From: Stakelama portus
Lineage (GTDB): Bacteria; Pseudomonadota; Alphaproteobacteria; Sphingomonadales; Sphingomonadaceae
Reading direction: 5' to 3'
Length of the DNA: 64,000 nt
NCBI RefSeq assembly: GCF_003171655.1
Contig: NZ_QFZL01000001.1
Location: 930,001 to 994,000 of the forward strand
The notes beneath the pieces are model-generated. The model did not search any database. It was not told the origin of the DNA and saw only the letters and a list, made by a program, of their open reading frames with translations. Shown here one piece after another: positions 35,020 to 44,818 of the stretch (the stretch's first letter is position 1; each line of letters starts with the position of its first letter). A program made the position numbers and the translations under genes.

Positions 35020-37199
35020 ACCGACCTGCCAGCCTCCGATTCGAAAATGACGATCCCTTTGCGGTCGATCGTACCGAAAGCCGTTATTTCAATCGCGAGC
35101 TTTCATGGCTTGCGTTCAATGGGCGGGTGATGGAGGAAGCGTCGAACCCGGCGCATCCGCTGCTCGAACGGCTGCGCTTCCTGTCGATCTCGGGATCGAA
35201 CCTCGACGAATTCTTCATGGTGCGCGTCGCCGGGCTCAAGGGGCAACAGCTTCAGGAAGTCGAGCAGCGTTCGGCCGACGGCCTCACGCCAGGGCAGCAG
35301 CTGGTCGCGATCATCGCCGAAGGCAATGAGCTGGTCGCCAACCAGCAGGCCGCTTGGAAGAATCTGCGCCCCGAACTGGCCGAAGCGGGCATCACGGTGC
35401 TCGAGGCCCAAGACATTGCCGGCGAAGAAGCCGAATGGCTCGAACGCCATTTCCGCGATCAGATTTTTCCGATCCTGACGCCGCAGGCACTCGATCCGGC
35501 ACATCCCTTTCCGTTCATTCCCAACCGGGGATCGAGCGTCATTTTCGATCTCGTCCGGCGATCCGACCGCGAGCCGATCCGCGAACTGGTGCTGTTGCCG
35601 ACAACCATGTCGCGTTTCATCCGCCTGCCGGGCGATGCAGCGCGCTATGTCATGGTCGAAACGCTGCTCATCCATTTTTCCAAGCTGCTGTTCCCGGGCT
35701 ATGATGTGAAGGAATCGGCGGTTTTCCGCGTGCTGCGCGACAGCGATATCGAAATCGAGGAAGAGGCCGAGGATCTCGTTCTCTATTTTCGCAGCGCGAT
35801 CAAACGCCGGCGGCGCGGGCGCGTGATCCGGCTCGAGATGGAAAGCAGCATCTCTCCCGCGCTCGAAGCGACGCTCAAGGAAGAGCTGGGCGGCAGCGAC
35901 GCGATCCTGACCGAAAAGGGGAGCTTCCTGGGCATCAGCGACCTTTCCGCGCTGGTGGAAGAGGACAGGCCGGACCTTAAATTCCCCCCCTACAGCCCGC
36001 GCTTCCCCGAGCGGGTGCGCGAATATGGCGGCGATTGCTTCGCCGCGATCCGCGCCAAGGATATCGTCGTCCATCACCCCTATGAGACATTCGACGTCGT
36101 GCTCGCCTTTCTGCGACAGGCCGCGCAGGATCCCGATGTCGTCGCGATCAAGCAGACGCTGTACCGCGCGGGCAAGCAGTCCGCGGTCATCAACGCCCTG
36201 ATCGCCGCCGCCGAGGCGGGCAAATCGGTAACCGCCGTGGTCGAGCTGAAGGCGCGTTTCGACGAGGAGCAGAATCTGCTCTGGGCTGCAGCGCTCGAAC
36301 GCGCAGGCGTGCAGGTGGTGTACGGCTTCATCGACTGGAAAACCCACGCCAAGATTTCGGTGGTCGTGCGGCGCGAAGGCGATGGCTATCGCAGCTACTG
36401 CCATTTCGGGACGGGCAATTATCACCCGATCACGGCGCGTATCTATACCGATCTCAGCTTCTTCACTGCGGATGCGCGGATCGGTCGCGATGCCGCGCAG
36501 ATCTTCAACTATGTCACCGGCTATGTCGAACCGCAGGCGCTGGAGCTGATCGACATCAGCCCGCGCAATCTGCGCGCGCGACTGATGGAACTGATCGACG
36601 AGGAAATCGCCCATGCGCATGCCGGTCGGCCGGGAAACATCTGGGCAAAGATGAATTCGCTGGTCGATCCGGCGCTGATCGACAAGCTGTATGAAGCGAG
36701 CGATGCCGGAGTGCAGATCGACCTGATCGTGCGTGGCATTTGCTGCCTGCGTCCCGGGGTCGAGGGTCTTTCGGACAATATTCGCGTCAAATCGATTGTC
36801 GGGCGTTTTCTGGAACACAGCCGCATCTGGGCGTTCGGCAACGGCAAGGCACTGCCCAATGACGGCGCCAGGGTCTTCATTTCCTCCGCCGACTGGATGC
36901 CGCGCAATCTCGACCGGCGAGTCGAATATATGCTGCCGATCCTCAACAATACCGTGCACGACCAGATTCTCGATCAGGTGATGGTCGCCAATCTGCTCGA
37001 CAACGAACAAAGCTGGGAACTGCATCCTGACGGAAGTTACGAGCGCATCCATCCCGATGGCGCGCGACCGTTCAACCTCCACCGTTATTTCATGACCAAT
37101 CCGTCGCTTTCCGGGCGCGGCGCTGCGCTGGAGGCGGGGGGCGATGCCGTTCCCAAGCTCACCATCCGCCGTCGCCGCACACCGGCACGGGGACATTGA
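35016..37199 (+). CDS. ppk1: polyphosphate kinase 1
   Basis: 727 residues. It makes polyphosphate from ATP reversibly. The N-terminal domain starts [20 protein letters not shown]. The catalytic His that is autophosphorylated is H444 in [15 protein letters not shown], followed by [19 protein letters not shown]. The ATP-contact Tyr-rich and phosphate-binding Arg segments ([25 protein letters not shown]) are intact. Length matches the family. It is coupled to hdaA upstream and to the Ppx gene downstream. A second type of kinase, PPK2, is at 44819-45598. Confidence 0.96.
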   Translation: MNRPASLRFENDDPFAVDRTESRYFNRELSWLAFNGRVMEEASNPAHPLLERLRFLSISGSNLDEFFMVRVAGLKGQQLQEVEQRSADGLTPGQQLVAIIAEGNELVANQQAAWKNLRPELAEAGITVLEAQDIAGEEAEWLERHFRDQIFPILTPQALDPAHPFPFIPNRGSSVIFDLVRRSDREPIRELVLLPTTMSRFIRLPGDAARYVMVETLLIHFSKLLFPGYDVKESAVFRVLRDSDIEIEEEAEDLVLYFRSAIKRRRRGRVIRLEMESSISPALEATLKEELGGSDAILTEKGSFLGISDLSALVEEDRPDLKFPPYSPRFPERVREYGGDCFAAIRAKDIVVHHPYETFDVVLAFLRQAAQDPDVVAIKQTLYRAGKQSAVINALIAAAEAGKSVTAVVELKARFDEEQNLLWAAALERAGVQVVYGFIDWKTHAKISVVVRREGDGYRSYCHFGTGNYHPITARIYTDLSFFTADARIGRDAAQIFNYVTGYVEPQALELIDISPRNLRARLMELIDEEIAHAHAGRPGNIWAKMNSLVDPALIDKLYEASDAGVQIDLIVRGICCLRPGVEGLSDNIRVKSIVGRFLEHSRIWAFGNGKALPNDGARVFISSADWMPRNLDRRVEYMLPILNNTVHDQILDQVMVANLLDNEQSWELHPDGSYERIHPDGARPFNLHRYFMTNPSLSGRGAALEAGGDAVPKLTIRRRRTPARGH

Positions 37200-37201
37200 G
37201 C

Positions 37202-38701
37202 GTGGCGACCTTGTTATTCCGCAAGCCGCGCCTCGATCCGGCGCTGACCGATACCCGGCGCGCGATCATCGACATCGGCTCCAATTCGATTCGTCTGGTC
37301 GTGTATGACGGCCCCGCGCGACTGCCCGCGACGCTGTTCAACGAAAAGGTGATGGCGGGCCTCGGCAAATCGCTCGCCGAAACGGGCGCTATCGAAGAAT
37401 CCTCGCTGGCGATGGCGCGCGCCGCGCTGGCGCGCTTTGCCGGGCTCGCGCGCGAGATGGAGGTTTCCAGCCTTCGCACCGTTGCCACCGCCGCAGTGCG
37501 CGATGCGAGCAATGGGCATGAGATCATCGCCGCCGCCGAAGCAGTCGGGCTCGACGTCGAAATATTGTCGGGGCTCGAGGAAGCGATGGCTTCGGGCATG
37601 GGCGTGCTGTCGGGCATTCCCGATGCCGACGGGATTGTCGGCGATCTGGGCGGCGGCAGCCTGGAACTGGTGCGCGTGGTCGCCGGCGCCGTTACCGATC
37701 GGGTGTCGTTTCCGCTGGGCGTGCTGCGGATTGGTGCGATCCGGGAAAAAGGGCATGGCGCGCTCGACCGCAAGGTCGCGCGCCTGTTGCGCGAGGCCGG
37801 CTGGAAGGGGCGGGGCGAAGGCCTGCCTTTCTATCTTGTCGGCGGCTCGTGGCGCGCAGTTGCGCGGCTCGACATGCATCTGTCCAAATTCCCGCTGCCC
37901 GTGGTGCACCAATATGCGATGTCGCCCGAGCAGATCACTCGGCTGGGCCGCACCGTCAGCCATATTTCCAAGAGCAAGCTAAAATCGGTCGCCGGGCTTT
38001 CGAGCGGGCGTATCGCGACGCTGGGCGATGCCCAGATGCTGCTTTCCTCGGTGCTCAAGCATCTTGGCAGCAGCGGGACGGTGGTATCGGCATTCGGATT
38101 ACGCGAAGGGCTGCTCTTTTCGACGCTTTCGCCCGAGGCGCGGCGCGAAGACCCGTTGATCGCCGCCGCGCGGGAGGAAGGCGACCGGCTGGGCCGCTTC
38201 CCCGGCCATGGTGATTTGCTCGACCGGTGGATCGCGCCGCTGTTCGCCGACGAACCGTCCGACCTCAGCCGCCTGCGCCATGTCGCGTGCCTGCTGGCCG
38301 ATGTCGGCTGGCGCGCCAATCCCGAATTCCGCGCCGAACGCGGGCTGGAAGCGGCATTGCACGGCAATTGGGTGGCGATCGATGCGACCGGGCGCGCGAT
38401 ATTGGCGCAGGCATTGTTCACGTCGCTCGGCGGCGGGCTTACGACGCCGCCTGCGCTGACGGTGCTGGCCCCGACCGAACTGCTCGAACGCGCGCAGCTA
38501 TGGGGTCTGGCGATCCGGCTGGGCCAGCGGCTGAGCGGCGGCGTGGCGCGGCCGCTCGAACGCTCGCGCATCGAAGTTGCCAAGGGCCGCCTGCACCTGC
38601 GCCTCGAACCGGTCGACGCTGCGCTCTATGGCGAAGCGGTTCAGCGCCGCCACAAGACGCTGGCGTCGGCGATGGCGCTGGAACCCGAATGCAGCCGATA
38701 A
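37202..38701 (+). CDS. ppx: Ppx/GppA family exopolyphosphatase
   Basis: 499 residues of the actin-like ASKHA fold. The phosphate-1 loop is AIIDIGSNSIRLVVYDG near residue 21, the second is GIVGDLGGGSLELVRV near residue 140, and a C-terminal HD-like helical domain follows. It removes terminal phosphates from polyphosphate or from pppGpp. The TTG at 37196 overlaps the ppk1 stop, but GGGGA (37189-37193) sits eight bases before GTG 37202, which I therefore prefer. Forms a synthesis/degradation pair with ppk1. Confidence 0.9.
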   Translation: MATLLFRKPRLDPALTDTRRAIIDIGSNSIRLVVYDGPARLPATLFNEKVMAGLGKSLAETGAIEESSLAMARAALARFAGLAREMEVSSLRTVATAAVRDASNGHEIIAAAEAVGLDVEILSGLEEAMASGMGVLSGIPDADGIVGDLGGGSLELVRVVAGAVTDRVSFPLGVLRIGAIREKGHGALDRKVARLLREAGWKGRGEGLPFYLVGGSWRAVARLDMHLSKFPLPVVHQYAMSPEQITRLGRTVSHISKSKLKSVAGLSSGRIATLGDAQMLLSSVLKHLGSSGTVVSAFGLREGLLFSTLSPEARREDPLIAAAREEGDRLGRFPGHGDLLDRWIAPLFADEPSDLSRLRHVACLLADVGWRANPEFRAERGLEAALHGNWVAIDATGRAILAQALFTSLGGGLTTPPALTVLAPTELLERAQLWGLAIRLGQRLSGGVARPLERSRIEVAKGRLHLRLEPVDAALYGEAVQRRHKTLASAMALEPECSR

Positions 38702-38995
38702 TCAGCCGCAGGTGATTTTGGTGATCGTGCCGTTTTCGTCGGTATAGACGTTCACCCGATCGCCCCGGAAATCCATCGTGACCATCGTATCCGGCGGAAT
38801 CGGCCGCAGCGTGCGTGCGCCCGAAAGCCGCTGCGCGTCGCGCGCCGTACCGCCATTATAGGGTTTGCCGACCAGCGATTGCGCCGGACCTGCCTGACAC
38901 AAGCCGCCATCGGCAGGCGGCGGCGCGGGTTCGGGGGGAAGATCGGGAGTACAGGCGCCCAGCATCAGCGGCGCAATCAAAACCATTCGTTTCAT
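38702..38995 (-). CDS. lipoprotein with peptidase inhibitor I78-like domain
   Basis: 97 residues. Lipobox LGA-C15 marks a lipid-anchored protein. After a Pro-rich spacer the domain shows the I78 pattern: CQAGPAQSLVGKPYN, TLRPIPPDTMVTMDF, DRVNVYTDENGTITKITCG, with the two outer cysteines likely forming a disulfide. I78 proteins inhibit serine proteases in some organisms; for bacterial members the target is unknown. Its ATG overlaps the stop of rnd (38992-38994), and its stop abuts the convergent ppx gene. Confidence 0.85.
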   Translation of the reverse strand: MKRMVLIAPLMLGACTPDLPPEPAPPPADGGLCQAGPAQSLVGKPYNGGTARDAQRLSGARTLRPIPPDTMVTMDFRGDRVNVYTDENGTITKITCG

Positions 38996-40167
38996 GCAAC
39001 TTCCTCGGTACGCGTCATCTTGAGCTTACCGTTGCGTACCGTGAACCCAAGCTGACCCTCGACCAGGGCAAGCGCATCGCGGCCGAACTGCTCATAGCGC
39101 CAGCCTTCGAGGATAGGCAGATTTTCCCGCTGCCCCGCAGCCAGCGCCTCAAGCTCTTCGGAACGGGCGAGCAGGCGCGCGGCGACGCTGATTTCCTTTG
39201 CGCGGATCTTGAGCAGCAGCTTGAGCAGATCGGCGACCAGCGCGCCGTCCTTGCCCAATGCCGGCTTGCGCGAATCGCGCGAGGGCATTTCGTCGCCCGA
39301 AAGCGGTTGCGCATCGGCAAGTGCCGCCAGCAGCCGCCCGCCGATATCGTTTGACGACCATGCGCCGGAAAGGCCGCGCACGCGCCCCAGATCGGCCTGT
39401 TTGCGCGGCGGATTGGCGGCCAGATCGGCCAGCGTTTCGTCTTTCACGATGCGGCCGCGCGGCAGATCCTTGTTCTGCGCCTCGATCTCGCGCCAGCGCG
39501 CCAGCGCCTTGAGACGGCCGAGAACATCGGCCTTGCGGCTGGGAATGCGGACTCGCTGCCATGCCGCATCGGGATCATTATGGTAGTTTTCCGGGTTGGA
39601 AAGCCGTTCCATTTCCTCGTCCAGCCAGGCGCCGCGCCCGGTCTTGACCAGCTTGTCGAGCATCTTGGGAAAGATCATCGACAGATGCGTCACATCGGCG
39701 ATCGCATAGTCGATCTGACGCTTGTCGAGCGGACGGCGGCTCCAGTCGGTGAAGCGCGCGCCCTTGTCGATGACAATGCCCAGATAGCTGTCGACCAGAT
39801 TCGAATAGCCGATCTGTTCGCCTTGCCCTAGCGCCATCGCTGCCACCTGGGTGTCGAACATGGGGTGGGGGGTCTTGCCGGTAAGGTTGTAGACGATTTC
39901 GATATCCTGCCCGCCGGCATGGAATACCTTCAGCACGTCGCGATTCTCGGTCAGCAGCTCAAGCAGCGGTCCAAGGTCGAGTCCCTCGGCCTTTGGATCG
40001 ATGGCGGCGGCTTCCTCATCATCCGCAATCTGGATGAGACATAACTCGGGCCAATAGCTGTTTTCCCGCATGAATTCGGTGTCGACCGCCACGAAAGGCT
40101 TTTGAGCGAGGCGGTTGCAGAGATTGGCGAGGGCGGCAGAGTCCTCGATAAGGCCATGAATATGCAT
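38992..40167 (-). CDS. rnd: ribonuclease D
   Basis: 391 residues. A 3'-5' exoribonuclease acting in tRNA 3' end maturation. The DEDD exonuclease residues are in [25 protein letters not shown] and [10 protein letters not shown]; an HRDC domain follows around residues 205-290 ([25 protein letters not shown]). Length is typical. It is divergent from aspS, 177 bases away, and coupled to the I78-like lipoprotein gene downstream. Confidence 0.95.
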   Translation of the reverse strand: MHIHGLIEDSAALANLCNRLAQKPFVAVDTEFMRENSYWPELCLIQIADDEEAAAIDPKAEGLDLGPLLELLTENRDVLKVFHAGGQDIEIVYNLTGKTPHPMFDTQVAAMALGQGEQIGYSNLVDSYLGIVIDKGARFTDWSRRPLDKRQIDYAIADVTHLSMIFPKMLDKLVKTGRGAWLDEEMERLSNPENYHNDPDAAWQRVRIPSRKADVLGRLKALARWREIEAQNKDLPRGRIVKDETLADLAANPPRKQADLGRVRGLSGAWSSNDIGGRLLAALADAQPLSGDEMPSRDSRKPALGKDGALVADLLKLLLKIRAKEISVAARLLARSEELEALAAGQRENLPILEGWRYEQFGRDALALVEGQLGFTVRNGKLKMTRTEEVA

Positions 40168-40227
40168 CGTGGCCCTTTAGACCGACATGCGCGGGTTGAC
40201 AAAGGACGATGCGACGAGGATTCGCGC

Positions 40228-40247
40228 CGCTCGTATCAAATCGAGCG
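40228..40247. promoter_or_regulatory. 6-8-6 inverted repeat in the rnd-aspS gap
   Basis: CGCTCG and CGAGCG flank an A/T-rich eight-base loop (TATCAAAT), about 100 bases before aspS. A TTGACA (40196-40201) lies 26 bases earlier and could be a -35 box for aspS, though the -10 position is poor. The hairpin could form in the aspS leader RNA. I see no T-box pattern. Confidence 0.35.
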
Positions 40248-40344
40248 TCGATATGGCCTTTGCCCGTATTCCGAGCCTTATCTTACGGCGAAAGAAAGCG
40301 GTATCGCGGCTGATCTCATCGACCGAAAAACAGAGTTTGAAGCC

Positions 40345-42183
40345 ATGCATCCCTATCGTACGCACAATTGCGGTGCGCTGACCGCGGCCAATGTCGGTGA
40401 AGAAGTCCGCGTTTCGGGCTGGGTTCATCGCAAACGCGATCATGGCGACCTCGTCTTCATCGACCTGCGCGACCATTATGGCCTGACGCAGATCGTCACC
40501 GAAGTCGACGGCCCGGCCTTTGCCGTGATCGAGTCGCTGCGCAGCGAATCGGTCGTCACCATCACCGGCAAGGTGGTCGCGCGCGACAAGGAAGCGATCA
40601 ATCCGAACCTGCCGACCGGCGAAATCGAAGTCCGCGCGAGCGAGGCGACGGTCCAGTCGCAGGCGCAGGACCTGCCGATGCCGGTGTTCGGCGATTCGGA
40701 ATATCCTGAGGATATCCGCCTGCGCTATCGCTATCTCGATCTGCGGCGCGAGAAAGTGCACAAGAATATCCTGCTGCGCTCGAACGTGATTTCGTCGCTG
40801 CGCCGCCGGATGATCGATCAGGGCTTTACCGAGTTCCAGACGCCGATCCTGACCGCGTCGAGCCCCGAGGGCGCGCGCGACTATCTGGTGCCCAGCCGCG
40901 TCCATCCCGGCAAATTCTATGCGCTGCCGCAGGCGCCGCAGATGTTCAAGCAGCTGCTGATGGTCGCCGGCTTCGACAAATATTTCCAGATCGCGCCGTG
41001 TTTCCGCGACGAAGACGCGCGCGCCGACCGCAGCCCGGGCGAATTCTATCAGCTCGATTTCGAAATGAGCTATGTCACGCAGGACGATGTGTTCGCCGCG
41101 ATCGAACCGGTGCTGCACGGCGTGTTTGAGGAATTCGCAAATTGGGAAGGGCTGAACCGCACCGTTTCGGCGCTGCCGTTCAAGCGCATTCCGTACAGGG
41201 AATCGATGCTCAAATACGGCAATGACAAGCCGGACCTGCGCAATCCGATCCTGATCACCGACGTGTCTTCGCATTTTGTCGGATCGGGCTTTGGCCGTTT
41301 CGCCAGCATCGTCGAGGGCGGCGATGTCGTCCGCGCGATCCCGGCACCGGGCACCGCGGAAAAGAGCCGCAAATTCTTTGACGACATGAACAGCTGGGCA
41401 CAGGGCGAGGGCTTTCCCGGCCTTGGCTATGCCACGCGCAAGGGCGGCGAATGGGGCGGGCCCATCGCCAAGAACCATGTTCCGGAAAAGATGGACCAGC
41501 TTGCCGAAGAACTCGGCCTTGGCCCCGATGACGGCATCTTCTTTGCCGCAGGCAAGGAAGCGCAGGCGGCCAAGCTGGCTGGGCTGGCACGCACCCGCGT
41601 TGCCGAGCAGCTGGAACTGATCGACCAAAGCCGGTTCGAATTCTGCTGGATCGTCGACTTTCCGATGTTCGAATATGACGAGGACGCCAAAAAGGTCGAT
41701 TTCAGCCACAACCCCTTCTCGATGCCGCAGGGCGAGATGGACGCGCTGGAGACCAAAGACCCGCTCGATATCCTCGCCTGGCAGTACGACATCGTCTGCA
41801 ACGGCGTGGAACTGAGCTCGGGCGCGATCCGGAACCATCGCCCGGACATCATGTACAAGGCGTTCGAAATTGCCGGCTATTCGCGGGAAGATGTCGATAC
41901 GAACTTTGCCGGCATGATCAATGCGTTCAAATTCGGCGCGCCGCCGCATGGTGGCTCGGCGCCGGGCGTCGACCGCATCGTCATGCTGCTCGCCGACGAA
42001 CCCAATATCCGCGAAGTCATCGCCTTCCCGATGACGCAGCGCGCCGAAGACCTGATGATGGGCGCGCCGAGCGAGGTTTCGGAAAAGCAGCTCAAGGAAC
42101 TGCACATCCGGCTCGCGCCATCGGTGGCGGCGGAAAAGGCGAAGCGGGAGGCCGCTGAAATCGTGTCGCCGGACGCCGGTTGA
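40345..42183 (+). CDS. aspS: aspartyl-tRNA synthetase (probably non-discriminating)
   Basis: 612 residues. It charges tRNA with aspartate in the cytoplasm. The N-terminal OB-fold ([24 protein letters not shown]) binds the anticodon. Class II motifs follow: motif 2 [22 protein letters not shown] and motif 3 [19 protein letters not shown]. The bacterial insertion domain is present. Alphaproteobacterial enzymes often serve both tRNA-Asp and tRNA-Asn, but I cannot tell from the sequence. ATG at 40345 gives the usual [12 protein letters not shown] start. Confidence 0.96.
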   Translation: MHPYRTHNCGALTAANVGEEVRVSGWVHRKRDHGDLVFIDLRDHYGLTQIVTEVDGPAFAVIESLRSESVVTITGKVVARDKEAINPNLPTGEIEVRASEATVQSQAQDLPMPVFGDSEYPEDIRLRYRYLDLRREKVHKNILLRSNVISSLRRRMIDQGFTEFQTPILTASSPEGARDYLVPSRVHPGKFYALPQAPQMFKQLLMVAGFDKYFQIAPCFRDEDARADRSPGEFYQLDFEMSYVTQDDVFAAIEPVLHGVFEEFANWEGLNRTVSALPFKRIPYRESMLKYGNDKPDLRNPILITDVSSHFVGSGFGRFASIVEGGDVVRAIPAPGTAEKSRKFFDDMNSWAQGEGFPGLGYATRKGGEWGGPIAKNHVPEKMDQLAEELGLGPDDGIFFAAGKEAQAAKLAGLARTRVAEQLELIDQSRFEFCWIVDFPMFEYDEDAKKVDFSHNPFSMPQGEMDALETKDPLDILAWQYDIVCNGVELSSGAIRNHRPDIMYKAFEIAGYSREDVDTNFAGMINAFKFGAPPHGGSAPGVDRIVMLLADEPNIREVIAFPMTQRAEDLMMGAPSEVSEKQLKELHIRLAPSVAAEKAKREAAEIVSPDAG

Positions 42184-42200
42184 ACGGCGTCGGCATGCGG

Positions 42201-42977
42201 TCAGCCCGCTGAGGCGCGCCAGGCGACATAGGCGGCGGTGACGAGGATCATCGCCGCGAACGCCTTGCGCGCCATCGGGGCGCGTGCCGCGAACAGCGGC
42301 GACAAACGCGCTCCGCCAATTGCGCCCGCCGCGCCGCCCGCGATCAGTGCCAGGAACACCGGCCAGTCGACCAGACCCGACGCAGCATAGCTTGCGCTGG
42401 TGGCTGCGCCGAACAGCGTGACCGATACGAGCGATGACGCCGCAGCATGCGCCAGTGTCATGCCCGTTGCCGCCATCAGGCCCGGCACGATCAGAAATCC
42501 GCCGCCGATGCCGAAGAAGCCGGCGGCAAGCCCCGTAATCAGTCCGATCGGCGCCAGCCGCATCGTTCGCGACGGATCGATATGGACGCCCGGATCGCCT
42601 TCGCTACGCGGCTTGCGCAGCATCGACAGGCCGACCAGCGCCATCGCCAGCGCGAACCACAGAATAAGCGCCTGTCCGTCGACTTGTTTGGCGATGTGTG
42701 CGCCGGTCAGCGTGCCCGCCAGACCCGCTCCGCCGAATACGAGCGCGCACGGCCATTTGACGCGACCCGCGCGTGCCTGCGCCGTCAGGCCCATCGCCGC
42801 ATTCACGGCGACGGCGGCCGCCGATGTGCCGATCGCGACATGCGGATCGCGCACGCCGACGAAATAGAGCAGCAGCGGCGTCGCCAGTACCGACCCGCCG
42901 CCGCCGAACAGCGCGAGCAGCATCGCGACCACCGCGCCGCTCAGCGCGGCGGCGCCATAGGTCCAGAGCGGGTCCAT
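42201..42977 (-). CDS. TauE/SafE family anion exporter
   Basis: 258 residues, about seven to eight membrane helices. The repeated family motif GGGGSVLATPLLLYFVGV near residue 25 and GFFGIGGGFLIVPGLM near residue 150 define TauE/SafE permeases. These move sulfite, organosulfonates or related anions across the inner membrane. It starts four bases after the rhodanese gene's stop, so it belongs to the arsR-rhodanese operon. This supports a role in exporting a sulfur oxyanion made during persulfide oxidation (inference from context). Confidence 0.88.
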   Translation of the reverse strand: MDPLWTYGAAALSGAVVAMLLALFGGGGSVLATPLLLYFVGVRDPHVAIGTSAAAVAVNAAMGLTAQARAGRVKWPCALVFGGAGLAGTLTGAHIAKQVDGQALILWFALAMALVGLSMLRKPRSEGDPGVHIDPSRTMRLAPIGLITGLAAGFFGIGGGFLIVPGLMAATGMTLAHAAASSLVSVTLFGAATSASYAASGLVDWPVFLALIAGGAAGAIGGARLSPLFAARAPMARKAFAAMILVTAAYVAWRASAG

Positions 42978-42981
42978 CGGA

Positions 42982-43515
42982 TCAGGCCGCCGCTGCCGGG
43001 CGGTTCCACGGCATCAATGCCAGCAGTTTGGCCATGCCGCACCAGCCGCTGACGCCGGCAAAGGTCAGACCCGCGCCGATAAATGCCGAAAGCGCGAAGA
43101 AACCCGGGGCCACGACAAGCCCCAGCACCACGCCGGTCAGCACCAGCAGCCCGGCAGCGATCTGAACCTGTCGCATGATTTCCAGCGGCGCCTTGCGGTT
43201 CTCGGCGACGGGCAGTCCCGCCGCCTCCCACGCATCGACACCGCCGTCGAGCACATAGGAATCCCCCGCCACGCTGTTTTCCAGCCGGATGCAGTTCGCC
43301 GCAGTACGGTTTCCGGTCCGGCAGGTGAAAATCACGTCCTTGCCCGCCTCGACGCGCAGATGCGCTTCTTCAAATGCGGAAATGGGGCGGGAGAGGGCGC
43401 CCGGCACATGACGGCGCGCGAATTCGTCCGCTTCGCGAATGTCGATCAGGATCGCATCGCCGGTCTCGATCCGACGCGCCGCTTCGGCAGGCTTCAGAGG
43501 TATCAGTTTCGTCAT
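42982..43515 (-). CDS. rhodanese domain fused to DUF2892-type membrane domain
   Basis: 177 residues. The rhodanese domain covers about residues 1-105, with the active cysteine C65 in VIFTCRTGNRTA. Rhodaneses carry sulfane sulfur as a cysteine persulfide. The C-terminal 65 residues form two membrane helices of DUF2892 type (GLLVLTGVVLGLVVAPGF, then GAGLTFAGVSGWCGMAKLL). It is an inner-membrane sulfurtransferase. The ATG overlaps the stop of the ArsR-type regulator. The frame extends upstream but the coupled ATG is the natural start. Confidence 0.9.
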   Translation of the reverse strand: MTKLIPLKPAEAARRIETGDAILIDIREADEFARRHVPGALSRPISAFEEAHLRVEAGKDVIFTCRTGNRTAANCIRLENSVAGDSYVLDGGVDAWEAAGLPVAENRKAPLEIMRQVQIAAGLLVLTGVVLGLVVAPGFFALSAFIGAGLTFAGVSGWCGMAKLLALMPWNRPAAAA

Positions 43516-43838
43516 TGGTCCGACTCCAAGGGGCAAAAGATATCCGCGAGCGTCATCACCAGCTTCACCGCGGCGGGGTCCTTGATCCGGTACCAGATCG
43601 TCTGCGCCTCGCGACGCGTGGCGACGATCCCTTCCTCGCGCAGTTTCGCGAGATGCTGGGAAAGCGCGGATTGCGACAATCCGACCTTGGGCAGCAATTC
43701 GCCGACCGATCGTTCGCCGTCCGCAAGCTGGCACAGGATCATCAGCCGACGTTCGTTGGCCAGCGCCCGCAGCAGCTTTGCCGCTTCGCTCGCATTGGCC
43801 TGAAACTGAGCGATGTCCAGATTCGCAGTGTTCAACAT
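43512..43838 (-). CDS. ArsR-family persulfide-responsive repressor (BigR/SqrR-like)
   Basis: 108 residues with a winged helix: recognition helix SQSALSQHLAKLREEGIV and wing ATRREAQTIWYRI. Two cysteines, C36 (LMILCQLADGE) and C102 (ADIFCPLES), are 66 residues apart. This is the spacing of the sensing pair C41/C107 in SqrR and BigR, which form a tetrasulfide link with persulfides and leave DNA. The neighbours (rhodanese, exporter, divergent dioxygenase-like hydrolase) are the expected targets. The operator candidate is at 43849-43868. Confidence 0.88.
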   Translation of the reverse strand: MLNTANLDIAQFQANASEAAKLLRALANERRLMILCQLADGERSVGELLPKVGLSQSALSQHLAKLREEGIVATRREAQTIWYRIKDPAAVKLVMTLADIFCPLESDQ

Positions 43839-43848
43839 GCCTCGTTAT

Positions 43849-43868
43849 ATATCAGTTGATTCTAATTT
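43849..43868. promoter_or_regulatory. candidate BigR/SqrR-type operator
   Basis: ATATCAGTTGATTCTAATTT is an imperfect dyad (5 of 10 arm positions match) in the 66-base divergent gap between the ArsR-type gene and the MBL hydrolase gene. The right arm ATTCTAATTT resembles the half-site reported for BigR-type repressors. It could control both directions. The A/T content stands out from the GC-rich flanks. Confidence 0.45.
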
Positions 43869-43904
43869 AGCAAGTGCTTATGTACTGCGTCAGGAGGCAA
43901 TGTC

Positions 43905-44768
43905 ATGAAACCTGAAATCCAGACTTTCTTCGATCACGCGACCAACACCGCCAGCTATCTGGTTTCCGATCCGGTCACCGGGGCGGCTGCGGTCATCGAT
44001 CCCGTGCTCGATTTCGAACCGGGCGGCGGCAAGCTCGCCACGACCAGTGCCGACGCAATGCTGGCGGCGGTGGAGGAACAGGGGCTGAAACTGCTCTATG
44101 TGCTCGAAACCCATGCCCATGCCGATCATCTGTCGGCGGCCGATCATATCCGTGCCCGTACCGGGGCGAAGATCGTGATCGGGGCCAACATCACCAAGGT
44201 TCAGAAAACCTTCGCGCCGGTGTTCGAAGCCGAAGACGTCGCGACTGACGGGACGGTATTCGACATATTGATGTGCGAAGGGGACACGCTGCCCTTTGGC
44301 GAGCTCGACATCGGCATCTTGCACACGCCCGGCCACACGCCCGCCTGTGTCACTTATCTGATCGGCGATGCGGCCTTTGTCGGCGATACGCTGTTCATGC
44401 CGGATTATGGCACCGCGCGTGCCGATTTTCCGGGAGGCGACGCTGCGACACTCTATCGGTCGATCCGCAAGATTCTGGCACTGCCGCCGGAAACCCGGAT
44501 TTTCGTCGGGCATGATTATCTGCCCGCCGACCGCAGCGACTATCGTTGGGAAACGACCGTGGCCGAGGAGCGCGCCGCCAATGTCCATGCGCACGAAGGC
44601 GTGAGCGAAGCCGATTTCGTCGCGATGCGCGAAGCGCGCGACGCAACGCTCGCGGCGCCGCGACTGCTGCTCCCGTCGCTTCAGGTCAATATCCGCGCCG
44701 GCGCGCTGCCGCCCGAAAGCCCGGAAGGCCATGTCTTCCTGCGCATTCCGGTGACCCGGGCGGCCTGA
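43905..44768 (+). CDS. MBL-fold hydrolase, persulfide dioxygenase-like (Blh/ETHE1 group)
   Basis: 287 residues. The metal-binding signature is H70-A-H72-A-D74-H75, with HTPGHTPACVTYLIGD, the metal-bridging Asp in FVGDTLFMPDYGT, and the last His in IFVGHDYLP. This is the ETHE1-like group that oxidises glutathione persulfide to sulfite with O2. An aligned relative (Blh) lies next to bigR in Xylella and Agrobacterium. AGGAGG precedes the ATG. Divergent from the repressor gene, it completes a sulfide-detoxification set. ETHE1-type iron binding is inferred. Confidence 0.88.
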   Translation: MKPEIQTFFDHATNTASYLVSDPVTGAAAVIDPVLDFEPGGGKLATTSADAMLAAVEEQGLKLLYVLETHAHADHLSAADHIRARTGAKIVIGANITKVQKTFAPVFEAEDVATDGTVFDILMCEGDTLPFGELDIGILHTPGHTPACVTYLIGDAAFVGDTLFMPDYGTARADFPGGDAATLYRSIRKILALPPETRIFVGHDYLPADRSDYRWETTVAEERAANVHAHEGVSEADFVAMREARDATLAAPRLLLPSLQVNIRAGALPPESPEGHVFLRIPVTRAA

Positions 44769-44818
44769 TCCTGCTGCCATGCGCCCTTCGCCGTGCTAGC
44801 ATGCATGACGGAGGACGC

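Noticed and set aside
35103-37196. A 697-codon minus-strand frame opposite ppk1
   Set aside because: Antisense to the whole of ppk1, whose catalytic motifs are intact.
40177-42105. A 642-codon minus-strand frame opposite aspS
   Set aside because: Antisense to a complete synthetase gene with all class II motifs; no domain recognised.
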